This document shows positions 7,581 to 17,018 of a stretch of DNA of 64,000 nucleotides, piece after piece. The DNA is taken from NCBI GenBank assembly GCA_965262485.1, contig OZ253540.1, positions 2,232,001 through 2,296,000 of the forward strand, read 5' to 3'. The stretch is from Bin87 sp965262485 (GTDB taxonomy: Bacteria; Chloroflexota; Dehalococcoidia; Lucifugimonadales; UBA3495). The position numbers and the translations under genes are program-made. The notes under the pieces are model-generated. The model had not been told where the DNA came from, ran no database searches, and saw nothing but the letters and a program-made list of their open reading frames with translations. The first letter of the stretch is position 1. Every line of letters begins with the position of its first letter.

Positions 7581-10205
7581 CTACGATTGCTGGCGGTTGC
7601 GCAACCTGGCCTGCTCTTGCAACTCGTAGAGCTTGTTGATCGATTCCAGAGGGGTCAAATTCGCGATGTCCATTTCCATCACCGCCTGCATTAGCTCATC
7701 GTCCCCGGATCCAAAAAGGGGCATCTGCAACTGCTTTGAATCGGTGGGTTCGCTTGAACCATTCAAGCGCTGATTTGTCCGGCTCTTGCCCGTCCCTTCC
7801 AGCGCCGTCAGCAATTCCTGCGCCCGATTAACCACGGCTCTGGGCATACCCGCCAGCCTGGCAACATGCACGCCGTAGGATCGGTCAGCTCCGCCGGGAA
7901 TGATGCGACGCAAAAAGACGATCTGCCCGTCGTCTTCGGTCACCGCCACATTGTAATTGCGGACCCCGGGGAGTGTGGCGGCAAGTTCGGTGAGCTCGTG
8001 GTAGTGCGTGGCAAAAAGGGTTTTGCATCCCAGCCGGGGATTGTTGTGCAGATGCTCAACGACGGCGTGGGCGATAGACAGACCGTCGTAGGTGCTGGTG
8101 CCGCGCCCCACTTCGTCCAGGATAACCAGCGATCGACGGGTTGCCTGATTCAATATGGACGCCGTTTCCACCATCTCAACCATGAACGTCGATTGGCCGG
8201 TCGTCAAGTCGTCCTGCAGTCCCACGCGAGTAAAGATACGGTCAACCAGGCTGATGTCGGCGGTACGCGCCGGCACGAAGCTGCCCATCTGCGCCATCAA
8301 TACGATGATGGCCACCTGACGGATATAGGTGGACTTACCGGCCATATTGGGGCCGGATATCAACATTATCTGAGCGTCGTCAGAATCCAGCTCGGTGTCG
8401 TTGGGAACGAATGCGCCGGCATCCAGCACCCGCTCCACCACCGGATGCCGGCCTTCGGTTATCCGTATGGCGTTTCCCGTTGAAAGGGTCGGCTTGACAT
8501 AACCGTATCTCACGGCAACGTTGGCCAGGGCTACGAATACGTCCAGCCGCGCGATCCCCAGGGCCAACCGTGAAATTGCGGGCCCACTATCGGCGATCTG
8601 GCGGCAAACCTGCTGATACAAACTGCGCTCCAGCTCGTTGAGCCGGTCGCTGGCATTGATCACCTGGTCTTCGTATTCCTTCAATTCGGGTGTGATGTAG
8701 CGTTCGCCACCGGCCAGGGTCTGGCGACGCTGGTAGTCGTCGGGAACTGACCGGAGGTTGGACTGGCTCACTTCGATGTAATAACCGAATACCTGGTTGT
8801 AACCAATTCTGAGGTTTCGTATCCCGGTGCGTTCCCGTTCCTTGGTCTCCAGCCCGGCTATAACACCTCGGGCGTTGTTGGCCAACGTGCGAAGTTTGTC
8901 CAGGTCTATTGAAAACCCCTCGCGGATCACGCCCCCGTCTCCGGGTTGTCCCGCCGGCTCCGGAGCAATTGCGTTTTCCACCAAAGCCGCCACTTCAGGA
9001 ATCGGCTTCAATGAATTCGCCAACCAGGTTAGATCACATGCGCCGTCTCCCGACAAACCGTTCAATAGATCGTCGGCGGCGTGCAGGCTGCCGAGCAGGG
9101 CCAGCAACTCCCGGGGCGTCGCCGCCTGCGCCTGGATTCGGCTCAAGATCCTTTCCAGGTCGGCAACGCGCGACAGCGCCGATGTTGCCTCGGTGCGCAG
9201 GAATGCGTCGTCGTGGAAGAATTGCACTGCGGCCAAACGTCTCTCCAGAGGTTCCAGATCTAGCAGCGGTTGCCCCAACCATCGCCGCAACAGGCGAGCT
9301 CCCATTGACGTCCGGGTGTCATCCAGGGTGGCCAGCAGCGAAAATTCGCGATTGTCCCAGCGTCCCGCCTCAAACAATTCGAGATTGCGCCTGGTTTGCG
9401 GGTCCAGTCGCATGAACGACGTTGGGTTGTAAATGGATAACGGCGCCAGCTGTGGTTGCTCCCGCTTATAGGCCCAGCGCAGGTAATCGATTATCGCTCC
9501 CGCTGCTCGCACTCCCAACGGTATAGACTCCGCGCCGTACGCTTCCAGGGAAAGTACGCCAAAGTAGTCCAACAACGCACGGGTCGCCAGCTCGGGATCA
9601 AAAGCAGCGGCGTCCCATTCTGTGACGGGGGCCGGGATTTGGTGTCCAGCCAGGAAGGAACCGGAATCGCCATTAGTTGGATAAATCAATTCAGAGGGAT
9701 GCAGGCGCGCCAGTTCCGCCGGCAACTGGTCGGTGGGGAACTGGGCGGCGGCGAATTCGCCGGTGGTGCAATCAACGTAGGCCAACCCCACCTGATCGCC
9801 GGTTCCGCATACCGCCGCGAGGTAGTTATTGGTGTCCTGGTCCAGCAGCGATGACTCCAGCACCGTTCCCGGTGTTACGACCCTCACTACTCCCCTTTCA
9901 ACCAGACCTTTCGATACGGCAGGATCGCTTAACTGTTCGCAAATGGCGACCTTGTGCCCCTGGCGAATCAGGCGGGCCAGGTTGGCTTCCAGCGAAACTG
10001 CGGGCACTCCGGCCATGGGGATCCGGGTATCTTTCCCCATTGTCCGGGACGTGAGGGTAATGTCCAGGGCCGTCGACAACAAACGCGCGTCGTCGTCAAA
10101 AGCCTCGTAAAAATCGCCCATGCGGAACAGTAAAATCGCATCCGAGTACGAATGCTTGATGGTCAGATACTGCCGGCGGACGGGCGTAAGTCTGGCGGTG
10201 GTCAT
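7581..10205 (-). CDS. mutS: DNA mismatch recognition protein MutS
   Basis: An 874-residue MutS. The start is the ATG at 10205 giving MTTARLTPVRRQYL; 48 further codons are open upstream but unlike the family. The mismatch-reading motif FRMGDFYEAF is near residue 35. The ATPase has GPNMAGKST (about residue 615), STFMVEM and LVILDEVGRGTSTYDG. The C-terminal helix-turn-helix region (AQELLTALEG onward) is present. Length is normal for the MutS1 type. It is the first gene of the mutS - ArsC-like - HAD - mutL group on the minus strand, with a 187 bp gap to the ArsC-like gene. Confidence 0.97.
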   Translation of the reverse strand: MTTARLTPVRRQYLTIKHSYSDAILLFRMGDFYEAFDDDARLLSTALDITLTSRTMGKDTRIPMAGVPAVSLEANLARLIRQGHKVAICEQLSDPAVSKGLVERGVVRVVTPGTVLESSLLDQDTNNYLAAVCGTGDQVGLAYVDCTTGEFAAAQFPTDQLPAELARLHPSELIYPTNGDSGSFLAGHQIPAPVTEWDAAAFDPELATRALLDYFGVLSLEAYGAESIPLGVRAAGAIIDYLRWAYKREQPQLAPLSIYNPTSFMRLDPQTRRNLELFEAGRWDNREFSLLATLDDTRTSMGARLLRRWLGQPLLDLEPLERRLAAVQFFHDDAFLRTEATSALSRVADLERILSRIQAQAATPRELLALLGSLHAADDLLNGLSGDGACDLTWLANSLKPIPEVAALVENAIAPEPAGQPGDGGVIREGFSIDLDKLRTLANNARGVIAGLETKERERTGIRNLRIGYNQVFGYYIEVSQSNLRSVPDDYQRRQTLAGGERYITPELKEYEDQVINASDRLNELERSLYQQVCRQIADSGPAISRLALGIARLDVFVALANVAVRYGYVKPTLSTGNAIRITEGRHPVVERVLDAGAFVPNDTELDSDDAQIMLISGPNMAGKSTYIRQVAIIVLMAQMGSFVPARTADISLVDRIFTRVGLQDDLTTGQSTFMVEMVETASILNQATRRSLVILDEVGRGTSTYDGLSIAHAVVEHLHNNPRLGCKTLFATHYHELTELAATLPGVRNYNVAVTEDDGQIVFLRRIIPGGADRSYGVHVARLAGMPRAVVNRAQELLTALEGTGKSRTNQRLNGSSEPTDSKQLQMPLFGSGDDELMQAVMEMDIANLTPLESINKLYELQEQARLRNRQQS

Positions 10206-10302
10206 GGGTTGTTCGCAGCTATCAAAACGCGGGAGGTGGGCCCCATTGTAGCGGAGCGCTGGCCGTCCGGGTAGGAAATCGGTGTAAACGCCTCGGGACA
10301 TG

Positions 10303-10330
10303 GAAAACCCCCGCCATCCAGGGGCGGGGG
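10303..10330 (-). terminator. Rho-independent terminator after the FNR-type reductase gene
   Basis: CCCCCGCC at 10308-10315 pairs perfectly with GGCGGGGG at 10323-10330 around a seven-base loop. Read on the minus strand the hairpin is followed by TTTT (10304-10307). It lies 38 bp past the stop of the reductase gene at 10368 and before mutS, so it separates the NADH module from the mismatch-repair group. Confidence 0.75.
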
Positions 10331-10367
10331 CAATCTGCCGGAGCGGCAATCACGAGGAACTCGGGTT

Positions 10368-11123
10368 CTACTCTTTCCAGAAGCGTTCCTCGGTCCACTT
10401 CCAGCCATCGGCGGTGACGATTTCCCGGCTGCTTTCTATCATCCCGGGGTGGCCGCAGGCATAGATCAACGTGTCGGACTTGTCGAGAGCAAACCGCTCC
10501 AGATATTCGGCGACGATGTTATTCAGTCGGCCCGTGGGGCCTTCCCACGCGGCATTGCGCTCCTCGGCGGGACGGCTGACGGCTGGCACGAAAGTAACAA
10601 TTTCCGGATGGTTCGCCGCGATTTCAAGCATCTCGTCGTCGTACACCAGCTCGTCGTAGTAGGAGGCGCCCTCCAGCACGTAGAAATGGTGTCCCGACCG
10701 CCCGTAATGCAGGTGGTCGCGGACTATGCTGACGAATGGAGCCACGCCGGTTACCGTACCGAGCATGAGATGTTGCGTCACCGATGGGTCCATGAGGAAT
10801 ATACCCTTGGGCCGCGGTCGAATGGACATCGTATCCCCAACCTCCATGCGCCACATGCGGGGAGTGAGCTGGCCGTCCGGCACCAACTCCACGAAAATCT
10901 CCAGCAATGGCTCGTGGGGAGCGGAAGCGATGGAATATGCCCTTTCGATTCCTTCCAGTCCGAGAGTGCAGTATTGCCCCGGCTTGAAGTCGAACCGGAA
11001 ATCCTGCGGCTCCATCTTGATGACCATGAGGTCGTCGGTGTAATCGACCCGTTCCACCAACTTCGCGCGCGGCAGATTTACTGTGCGGTCGCGGGTGGTT
11101 GCAACAGTTTGCAAATTCGTCAT
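10368..11123 (-). CDS. Ferredoxin-NADP+ reductase-like FAD-binding oxidoreductase
   Basis: A 251-residue two-domain flavoprotein. The FAD-binding barrel has GQYCTLGL and ERAYSIASAP (the RxYS FAD motif), and the NAD(P) domain has LGTVTGVAPFVSIVRD and a C-terminal YACGHPGM. Its end, ERFWKE, has an aromatic near the C terminus as in bacterial FNRs. The ATG at 11123 with GGAGAG upstream is preferred to the open frame further up. It follows the NuoEFG-like genes by 133 bp on the same strand and ends at a clear terminator. It probably links NAD(P)H to ferredoxin or another one-electron carrier. Confidence 0.88.
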   Translation of the reverse strand: MTNLQTVATTRDRTVNLPRAKLVERVDYTDDLMVIKMEPQDFRFDFKPGQYCTLGLEGIERAYSIASAPHEPLLEIFVELVPDGQLTPRMWRMEVGDTMSIRPRPKGIFLMDPSVTQHLMLGTVTGVAPFVSIVRDHLHYGRSGHHFYVLEGASYYDELVYDDEMLEIAANHPEIVTFVPAVSRPAEERNAAWEGPTGRLNNIVAEYLERFALDKSDTLIYACGHPGMIESSREIVTADGWKWTEERFWKE

Positions 11124-11256
11124 TATCTCTCCAATTTTGAGAGGCCACTCCGGATGCGGGTTGCCATACAAATCCATCCGGCCCGGCAGCTAAAATTCAT
11201 CGGGCCTTCTCAATATGGTATCGGAAAAATGTTGCATAGTTGTAAATTGCAGGTGT

Positions 11257-14082
11257 CTAACTTATTGCGACGACGCGGCACGGCTCTATATCCAAGCCGG
11301 GGACGCGCGCCATGGGGTTAATATCTTCCGACATCTGCAATTCAACTGCGAGTTGTCCGAATAACGTAGTAACCCCCACCATTCCACGAGGCAGGCTCGA
11401 ATCTACGGCTGCGACCCCGGTGAGGGTTCGCCGTGGGGTATCCAGGGTAACCGAATCGCCATCGTCGATGCCCCAGTTGGCGGCATCAATGGGATTCAGC
11501 TGAACCGCCTCATCGCGGATCACGCGGTTCATATCGTCGGCTGCGATTTCCATATCGCGGTCGCGTTGCAGCAGCACCCGACCCGGAACAAACATGGCCG
11601 GCCAGGTATCGTTGACCACGGGTTCGGCAACCCGGAACCGTGGAGCCCCCGGTTCGGCTTTACCGTTGGGAAATCCGTCCAGGTACAGCGCCGGACAAGA
11701 TGGACTAGCGCCATCCGGACACGGCCACTGGATGCCCCTTTCCTCGCGAGACGTGTACAGCAATTGGGTGGGTCGCGGCGCATCCATGCCGGTCTTCATG
11801 ACCAGGGCCGACTCTGCCGCCAGCCGTTGGTAGTTGACGCCACCATAATTGACGGTGATCGCCGCGATTTCATCCATCACCGCCGCCGGTTCGTCATATG
11901 ATATGCCGTCCACCCCCAACAGTTGAGCCAACTGCGCGATGATCCACCCTTCGGGCCGGGAGTCGTTATTTTTCAGTGACACGGCCGGGCGTATTCTTTG
12001 AATGCGCCGCTCCAGGTTGGTAAAGGTTCCGTCCTTTTCGGCAAAAGTTGACCGTGGCAGCACCACATCGGCGATTTGAGCCGCCGGCGAGAGGAAACTG
12101 TCGACGACGGCGAGGAAGTCCAGATTCTGGAGGGCGGCCAATCCGTCGCCAAACTGTCCGTTGGCAAAATTCTGGCTGTCTCCAACCACCAGCATGGAAG
12201 TAATCGTGCCGGACGCAGCAGCCTGGAGCATGTCCGCAGCGCCTAAACTTGGTCGGGAGGGAATTGTTTGGCCCCAGACGGCCTCGACCTGAGCCCGGTG
12301 GTTATCGTCGAATAACGGGCCGCCACCCGGCAGACGGCTTGGCGTACAGCCAATGTCCGTTGCACCCTGCCCGTTGGCGCCCTGCCGCATTGGGAAGACC
12401 CCGCCGGCGGGTTGGGCGACGTTGTGAGTCAACAAGGCAAGGTTGGCCAGGGCCACCACGCAGTCGTAGGCGATAGCCTCCGCCACGTTGTCCAGTCCAT
12501 ACACCAGGCCCGCGCAGTCTGCGTTGGCATACATGCGCGCCGCTTTAGCGATGTCGTCCCGGGAAACTCCGGTGGCGGCGACTGCCGCGTCGTCGATGCT
12601 TTCCAACTCGTAAGTGAGGGTCGCCGGGTTTTCGGAATGCACCGCCAGCCATTCGCTATCGACCAGGCCCTCGTCGAGGATGACCTTCAGCATAGCGCCG
12701 AGCAGCACCAGTTCGGTCCCCGGGACCGGGCGGAGCCACAAACTTGCGTAGCGGGTGAGTTCCACTTCCCGGGGGTCAATGACGATCAGTGGCGTGCCGT
12801 TCTTTGCGGCGCGTTTGATCGGTACGCCAACCACGTTGTGGCCCTCGGTGAGATTGCTGTTGAACACCAGGATGCACCCGGCCTTTTCCAGATCCCACAA
12901 TGAGTTGGTGGCGCCCGGGTAACCGAATACTTCTTCCAATCCCTTTGTCAGGTCCGGTTGAGTGTTTCCGGAATGGTCCAGATTATTGGTTCGCATGGCG
13001 ACGCGGGCAAACTTTTGCGTCAGGTACAGTTCCTCATTGGTGCTGTCCGGCGCTGCGATGAGTCCAAAGCCTTGACCAACCTGGTGCACTTTCAGGCGCT
13101 CGGCGATGATATTGAGGGCTTCGTCCCAGTCGGATTGTTCCAGCCGTCCGTTACGGCGAACCAGCGGCCGCCGCAAACGTTGGCTGCTGGTGACGTGATC
13201 CAGCCCGAATTTGCCCTTGTAGCAAGCCTGGCCGTGGTTGGCCGGGGAATTGAACTCCGGTATGGCCCGGATCACCCGACCCTGCTCGTTGATTTCCAGA
13301 TTGATCTGGCAACCCACCGGGCAATGCGTGCAGATCGTACGCTCGACCCGGTCGGCCTTTTCCCACTTATTGTCCCGTTCGGTCAGCGCGCCAACGGGAC
13401 ACACGTCGATGCAGGCGCCGCAGAACTCGCATCCCGATTCCAACAACGACGTTCCAAACGAAGTACCTACCAGGGCGTTGCCCGACCGCTCGGTGAAGCA
13501 AATGGCGTTATCCCCGCGCACTTCTTCACAGGCGCGGACGCACCGGCCGCACGTGATGCACAGGTTGTAGTCCCGGTCGTAGAACGGGTCCTTAACCTCA
13601 AGCGGCAGGTCCCGATACATATAGGTCATGGGAGATTCCAGTTCCATGCCCAGATACCGGACCGTATCCTTGAATTCGCACCGTTCGTTTTTGGGACACG
13701 TTACGCAGCGGTCGTTTACCGATACGTGACGCAGGCAAACGTCTGACGGCCCGCAGATGTCCACCCGGTGGCAGGTCAAACACCCGTTGGGGTGCTCGGC
13801 AATGAGCATCTCCATCACCGACTTGCGGAGTTCAGCGACGTCCGGGGTTTCGCTCCATACGGTCATGCCGTCCGCAACCGGCAGCGTGCAGGCCGCCGGG
13901 AATCCGCGACCGCCTTCCACCGAAACCACACACATGCGGCAGGCTCCAAAAGGCTTCATGCCGGGGTGGTAGCACAGGTAGGGAACATAAACGCCGGCTT
14001 CGATTGCAGCCTCTAATACCATCTTGCCCGGCTGCGTCTGTATCTCGACGCCATCAATGGAGATGGTTATATCGTCAGGCAT
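11257..14082 (-). CDS. NuoG / formate-dehydrogenase-alpha-like iron-sulphur molybdopterin-fold subunit
   Basis: A 941-residue protein with, in order: a [2Fe-2S] domain (CYHPGMKPFGACRMC), a His/Cys-ligated cluster (HPNGCLTCH), two [4Fe-4S] clusters (CITCGRCVRAC, CEFCGACIDVC), a further [4Fe-4S] motif (CTHCPVGC) and molybdopterin-oxidoreductase domains. This is the layout of NAD-dependent formate dehydrogenase alpha and of NuoG. At the formate dehydrogenase active site, where Cys/Sec and His are expected, the protein reads TNNLDHSGNTQPD (about residues 365-380), so formate oxidation is unlikely. With nuoF and nuoE upstream (16 and 21 bp gaps) it should form a soluble NADH-oxidising complex. Natural partner and whether it binds molybdenum are unknown. 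Confidence 0.85.
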   Translation of the reverse strand: MPDDITISIDGVEIQTQPGKMVLEAAIEAGVYVPYLCYHPGMKPFGACRMCVVSVEGGRGFPAACTLPVADGMTVWSETPDVAELRKSVMEMLIAEHPNGCLTCHRVDICGPSDVCLRHVSVNDRCVTCPKNERCEFKDTVRYLGMELESPMTYMYRDLPLEVKDPFYDRDYNLCITCGRCVRACEEVRGDNAICFTERSGNALVGTSFGTSLLESGCEFCGACIDVCPVGALTERDNKWEKADRVERTICTHCPVGCQINLEINEQGRVIRAIPEFNSPANHGQACYKGKFGLDHVTSSQRLRRPLVRRNGRLEQSDWDEALNIIAERLKVHQVGQGFGLIAAPDSTNEELYLTQKFARVAMRTNNLDHSGNTQPDLTKGLEEVFGYPGATNSLWDLEKAGCILVFNSNLTEGHNVVGVPIKRAAKNGTPLIVIDPREVELTRYASLWLRPVPGTELVLLGAMLKVILDEGLVDSEWLAVHSENPATLTYELESIDDAAVAATGVSRDDIAKAARMYANADCAGLVYGLDNVAEAIAYDCVVALANLALLTHNVAQPAGGVFPMRQGANGQGATDIGCTPSRLPGGGPLFDDNHRAQVEAVWGQTIPSRPSLGAADMLQAAASGTITSMLVVGDSQNFANGQFGDGLAALQNLDFLAVVDSFLSPAAQIADVVLPRSTFAEKDGTFTNLERRIQRIRPAVSLKNNDSRPEGWIIAQLAQLLGVDGISYDEPAAVMDEIAAITVNYGGVNYQRLAAESALVMKTGMDAPRPTQLLYTSREERGIQWPCPDGASPSCPALYLDGFPNGKAEPGAPRFRVAEPVVNDTWPAMFVPGRVLLQRDRDMEIAADDMNRVIRDEAVQLNPIDAANWGIDDGDSVTLDTPRRTLTGVAAVDSSLPRGMVGVTTLFGQLAVELQMSEDINPMARVPGLDIEPCRVVAIS

Positions 14083-14098
14083 AGTTACTCCCCGGTGG

Positions 14099-15880
14099 CT
14101 AGGTCGAAGAAGCGGGTTCGCGGCGAGTCAGGCGCGGTGAATAGACCACGTCGGGGCAATCTCCGGTGTGGCGTTTGTCCCGAATGTGGGCCTCGAATTC
14201 ATCTCCGAAATACCGCAGCGCCGATGAAACCGGGTTGAAGCCCAATTGTCCGTGGCCGCACAACGAGCCGGCTTGCATGTTCTCCCCGATGTTACGCATC
14301 AACGCCAGGTCCTCGTCGGATCCTTCCAGTCGGCTGATTCGTTCCAGTATTTCCAGCAAGTGGCTCATGCCCATGCGACAAGGAAAGCATTTGCCGCAGG
14401 ATTCATACTGACAAAAGGCGATGAGGTTTCGCGTCAGATCAACCGCACAAGTATCCTCGTCGGCGACAATGATTCCGCCCGATCCCAGAATGGCGCCGGC
14501 GTTGCGAAACACGTCGAAATCGAGGACCAGATCCAGGTTGACGTCGCTGGCTGAGAGAACGCCACCCAGCGGGCCGCCGGTTTGCAGCAGTTTCATGCGC
14601 TTCCCGTTGGGCACGCCGCCCGCCATGTCAAACAACACCTGGCGCAGTGTCATCCCCAGCGGAACCTCCACCATGCCGGTGTAGGTCAAATTTCCCGTCA
14701 GGCACAGTATGGCGGTGCCGCTGCTGCCGTTGATGCCGCGGTCGCGGTCGGCCGGCGTTCCGATGCCGGCGAACCATGCGCCGCCTCTGGCCACGATTTC
14801 GGGCACATACGCCAATGTCTTTACGTTGTTGATGTTGGACGGCTTGCCAAATACTCCCACCTGCGCCGGGAAGGGAGGGCGGAAACGCGGCATGGACCGT
14901 TTGCCTTCGATGGCTTCCATCAACGCCGTTTCCTCGCCCGACACGTAAGAGTCGCCGGTGAGCGCCACTTCGAGGTCGAAGGAGAATCCGCTGCCCATGA
15001 TGTTCTCGCCCAGCAGTCCCAGATCGTAAGCCTGCTCGATGATGGCTCGCGTCCGGTCTATCGGCTGGTGGTGGCCGTGGCGAATAAAGATATAACCCCG
15101 GTTGGCGCGGCAGGCGTACCCCGCGATGGTCATGCCTTCTATGACAGTTGCCGGATCGCTTTCCAGTATTCCGCGGTCATTGAACGCGCCGGGATCGCCT
15201 TCTTCGCAATTGCATAGGATGTATTTGTTGGGATCGGGGTTTCCGGCCAGGAATCCCCATTTCACACCGGCCGGGAACGCTGCGCCACCTCTGCCCCGCA
15301 GGCCGGAAGTCCTTACCTCGCCCAGAGTTTCATCGGCGTTTAACTCGGTCAACGCCTTGTTCAATGCGGCGTAACCGCCGTTGGCGATGTATTGGTAAAT
15401 GTCGGAGGGATCGATATGCCCGGCGTTACGCAGGGCGATACGAACTTCCATTGCCCGCATGGGATGATCGTCGAGATGGGGAATCCCCGCCGGTGGGTCG
15501 GCGCGGTCGCCCAAATAGCCTATCGCCAGATCCGGGATTGGATTGCCGCCCACGACATGCTCGGCAACGATTCGCTGGACCAGTTCCGGCGTAACCCGTT
15601 GGTAGAAGACTCTGGGGCCGCCCGGAAGCTGCACGTCCATGAGCGGTTCAGCGAAACACAGGCCCAGGGTGCCCACGTCCGAAACGTTTGCTGCTACGCC
15701 GTGAGCGGACAATGCGCTGCGAATGGCCTCCCTGGCCTCGAATCCACCCGCGGCTTCTCCGGCCAGCCCGGTTCCTATCCTGATCCACGGCTGATCGCCC
15801 TGGGTGAGCACTCGCCATCGCCGCATGGCTTCCTGGAACATGCTGTCGAACACGGCGGCGGTTTCAAGGGTGGTAGTCAT
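14099..15880 (-). CDS. nuoF: NADH-binding flavoprotein subunit, NuoF/HydB-like
   Basis: A 593-residue NuoF-family subunit that binds NADH and FMN. Motifs: SGLRGRGGAAFPAGVKWGF (FMN/NADH glycine-rich loop), CNCEEGDPGAFNDRG, and the C-terminal [4Fe-4S] site ESCGKCFPCRMG with a later Cys (AGSLCGHG). It is longer than plain NuoF because an N-terminal thioredoxin-like domain precedes it, as in HydB or NAD-reducing hydrogenases. That domain has lost most cluster cysteines: GTGLAGEAAGG stands where a Cys is expected and only LGLC remains, so it probably holds no [2Fe-2S] cluster. Confidence 0.92.
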   Translation of the reverse strand: MTTTLETAAVFDSMFQEAMRRWRVLTQGDQPWIRIGTGLAGEAAGGFEAREAIRSALSAHGVAANVSDVGTLGLCFAEPLMDVQLPGGPRVFYQRVTPELVQRIVAEHVVGGNPIPDLAIGYLGDRADPPAGIPHLDDHPMRAMEVRIALRNAGHIDPSDIYQYIANGGYAALNKALTELNADETLGEVRTSGLRGRGGAAFPAGVKWGFLAGNPDPNKYILCNCEEGDPGAFNDRGILESDPATVIEGMTIAGYACRANRGYIFIRHGHHQPIDRTRAIIEQAYDLGLLGENIMGSGFSFDLEVALTGDSYVSGEETALMEAIEGKRSMPRFRPPFPAQVGVFGKPSNINNVKTLAYVPEIVARGGAWFAGIGTPADRDRGINGSSGTAILCLTGNLTYTGMVEVPLGMTLRQVLFDMAGGVPNGKRMKLLQTGGPLGGVLSASDVNLDLVLDFDVFRNAGAILGSGGIIVADEDTCAVDLTRNLIAFCQYESCGKCFPCRMGMSHLLEILERISRLEGSDEDLALMRNIGENMQAGSLCGHGQLGFNPVSSALRYFGDEFEAHIRDKRHTGDCPDVVYSPRLTRREPASST

Positions 15881-15901
15881 GACAAAAGACTGCTGGGCGG
15901 T

Positions 15902-16381
15902 TCAGTGAGCGGAGTCGGATGAAAGCATCAATACAATGCTCGCGCGCGCCGATTCAGGCGTGATGCGGCCGGCCAGGTGGTGATCGATGGCCATCACCGG
16001 GGCGTGGGCGCATGCCCCCAGGCAGGTGTTGTAACGCAAGGTAGCCTTGCCATCCGGGGTGTCTCCCTCGTCTGGCAGGTTGAGTGCGTCATGGGCGGCG
16101 GCGATGATCGCGGTCGCCCCCATTATGTGGCAGGAAGGGCCCCAGCAAACCTCGACGCGGTGTTCCGCAGGAGGCTCGAACCGGAAGTTGGGATAAAAGG
16201 TCGCCACCGCCCATACATCGTTGATGGTTGCGTCCATGCGGCGCGCAACCGCATCAACTGCTGCTTCGGGGATATAGCCAATAGCATCTTCAACGGCCAG
16301 TAACGATGACAGTACCGTTACAGTGCTCTGCGGTTGATTGTTTACCGCGTCGTTGATCTTGGCGCGGGTGGCGTCTTCCAT
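15902..16381 (-). CDS. nuoE: [2Fe-2S] subunit NuoE-like
   Basis: A 159-residue thioredoxin-like ferredoxin subunit of the NADH-oxidising module. The four cluster ligands are in CWGPSC and NTCLGAC, and the helical N-terminal half with ATFYPNFRFEPP is typical. It passes electrons from the flavin subunit encoded next (21 bp gap). I chose the ATG at 16381 (MEDATRAKIND); a TTG at 16438 would add 19 Arg-rich residues. No ribosome binding site is clear for either. A promoter-like motif lies about 140 bp upstream. Confidence 0.9.
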   Translation of the reverse strand: MEDATRAKINDAVNNQPQSTVTVLSSLLAVEDAIGYIPEAAVDAVARRMDATINDVWAVATFYPNFRFEPPAEHRVEVCWGPSCHIMGATAIIAAAHDALNLPDEGDTPDGKATLRYNTCLGACAHAPVMAIDHHLAGRITPESARASIVLMLSSDSAH

Positions 16382-16522
16382 AGGTTTACGCAACTTGGGC
16401 GCAGCGCGGCGGCGGGTTCGGGTCGAGGCGCAACGCAACCTGTCGATTGGGATTTTGTGACGTCCGGGTGGTAGGTCGATAACTTGTGAAATCTATAACA
16501 AGCATCTAGGGAATTCTGCGAT

Positions 16523-16528
16523 AGTCTA
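16523..16528 (-). promoter_or_regulatory. Extended -10 promoter candidate upstream of nuoE
   Basis: Read on the minus strand, TGTGCTAGACT gives an extended -10 (TG, one base, TAGACT) with TTGCCC 18 bases upstream. The same TTGTGCTAGACT string occurs upstream of the Mrr-like gene at 59225-59230, which supports it being a promoter class in this genome. Confidence 0.45.
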
Positions 16529-16571
16529 GCACAACGGGGCCCCGGCGGGCAACGAAATATTATCGCCTGGT

Positions 16572-16793
16572 CAGGGCTATCGCATATGAAATTACAGCCA
16601 CGTCACTCTGGCGAAAGAACGTCACCCCGTACTTGATACGGGGCCGGAGTCCAGAGCGTGTAATCTGCTGGATTTTCGCAGAGAAGCTACCGGCATCGGT
16701 CACTGGATTCCCGCTTTCGCGGGAATGACGGTTGAGGTGCGGGAATGACGGTGGTTAAGACGGTGGTTAATTGGTCCGTATGCGATAGTCCTG
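16572..16793. mobile_element. MITE-like element, family C copy 1, with near-perfect target duplication
   Basis: The ends are CAGGGCTATCGCATATG (16572-16588) and, inverted, CAGGACTATCGCATACG. Direct repeats ATCGCCTGGT (16562-16571) and ATCGCCTGGC (16794-16803) flank it, 9 of 10 identical. The interior includes the palindrome ATTCCCGCTTTCGCGGGAAT at 16707-16726 and a hairpin around CCCCGTACTTGATACGGGG. It fills most of the 637 bp gap between nuoE and the FrnE-like gene; the remainder of that gap (16804-17018) shows no convincing gene. Confidence 0.82.
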
Positions 16794-17018
16794 ATCGCCT
16801 GGCCCGCCGTGCGATTTCGTTTTCCGGGACTATGTTTCGCACCGGCTCGGCAGGCGCAACCGTGGGAGGGGTCGGTGCCAGCGTGGTGGAAACAGAACCC
16901 AAACCGCGCCGGTCAACGACGGGTCTGGTTCATCGTCGCCAAGCTCCGGGCGCCGTTCCTTTCAATTTAGGGGTAACGCGCTGTGGGTAAAGATCGCGGT
17001 AATGCCGGACCACCCCAC

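Noticed and set aside
16687..16902. A 71-codon minus-strand frame
   Set aside because: Most of it lies in the family C element (it reads the dRS3-like palindrome as protein), so it is not a gene.
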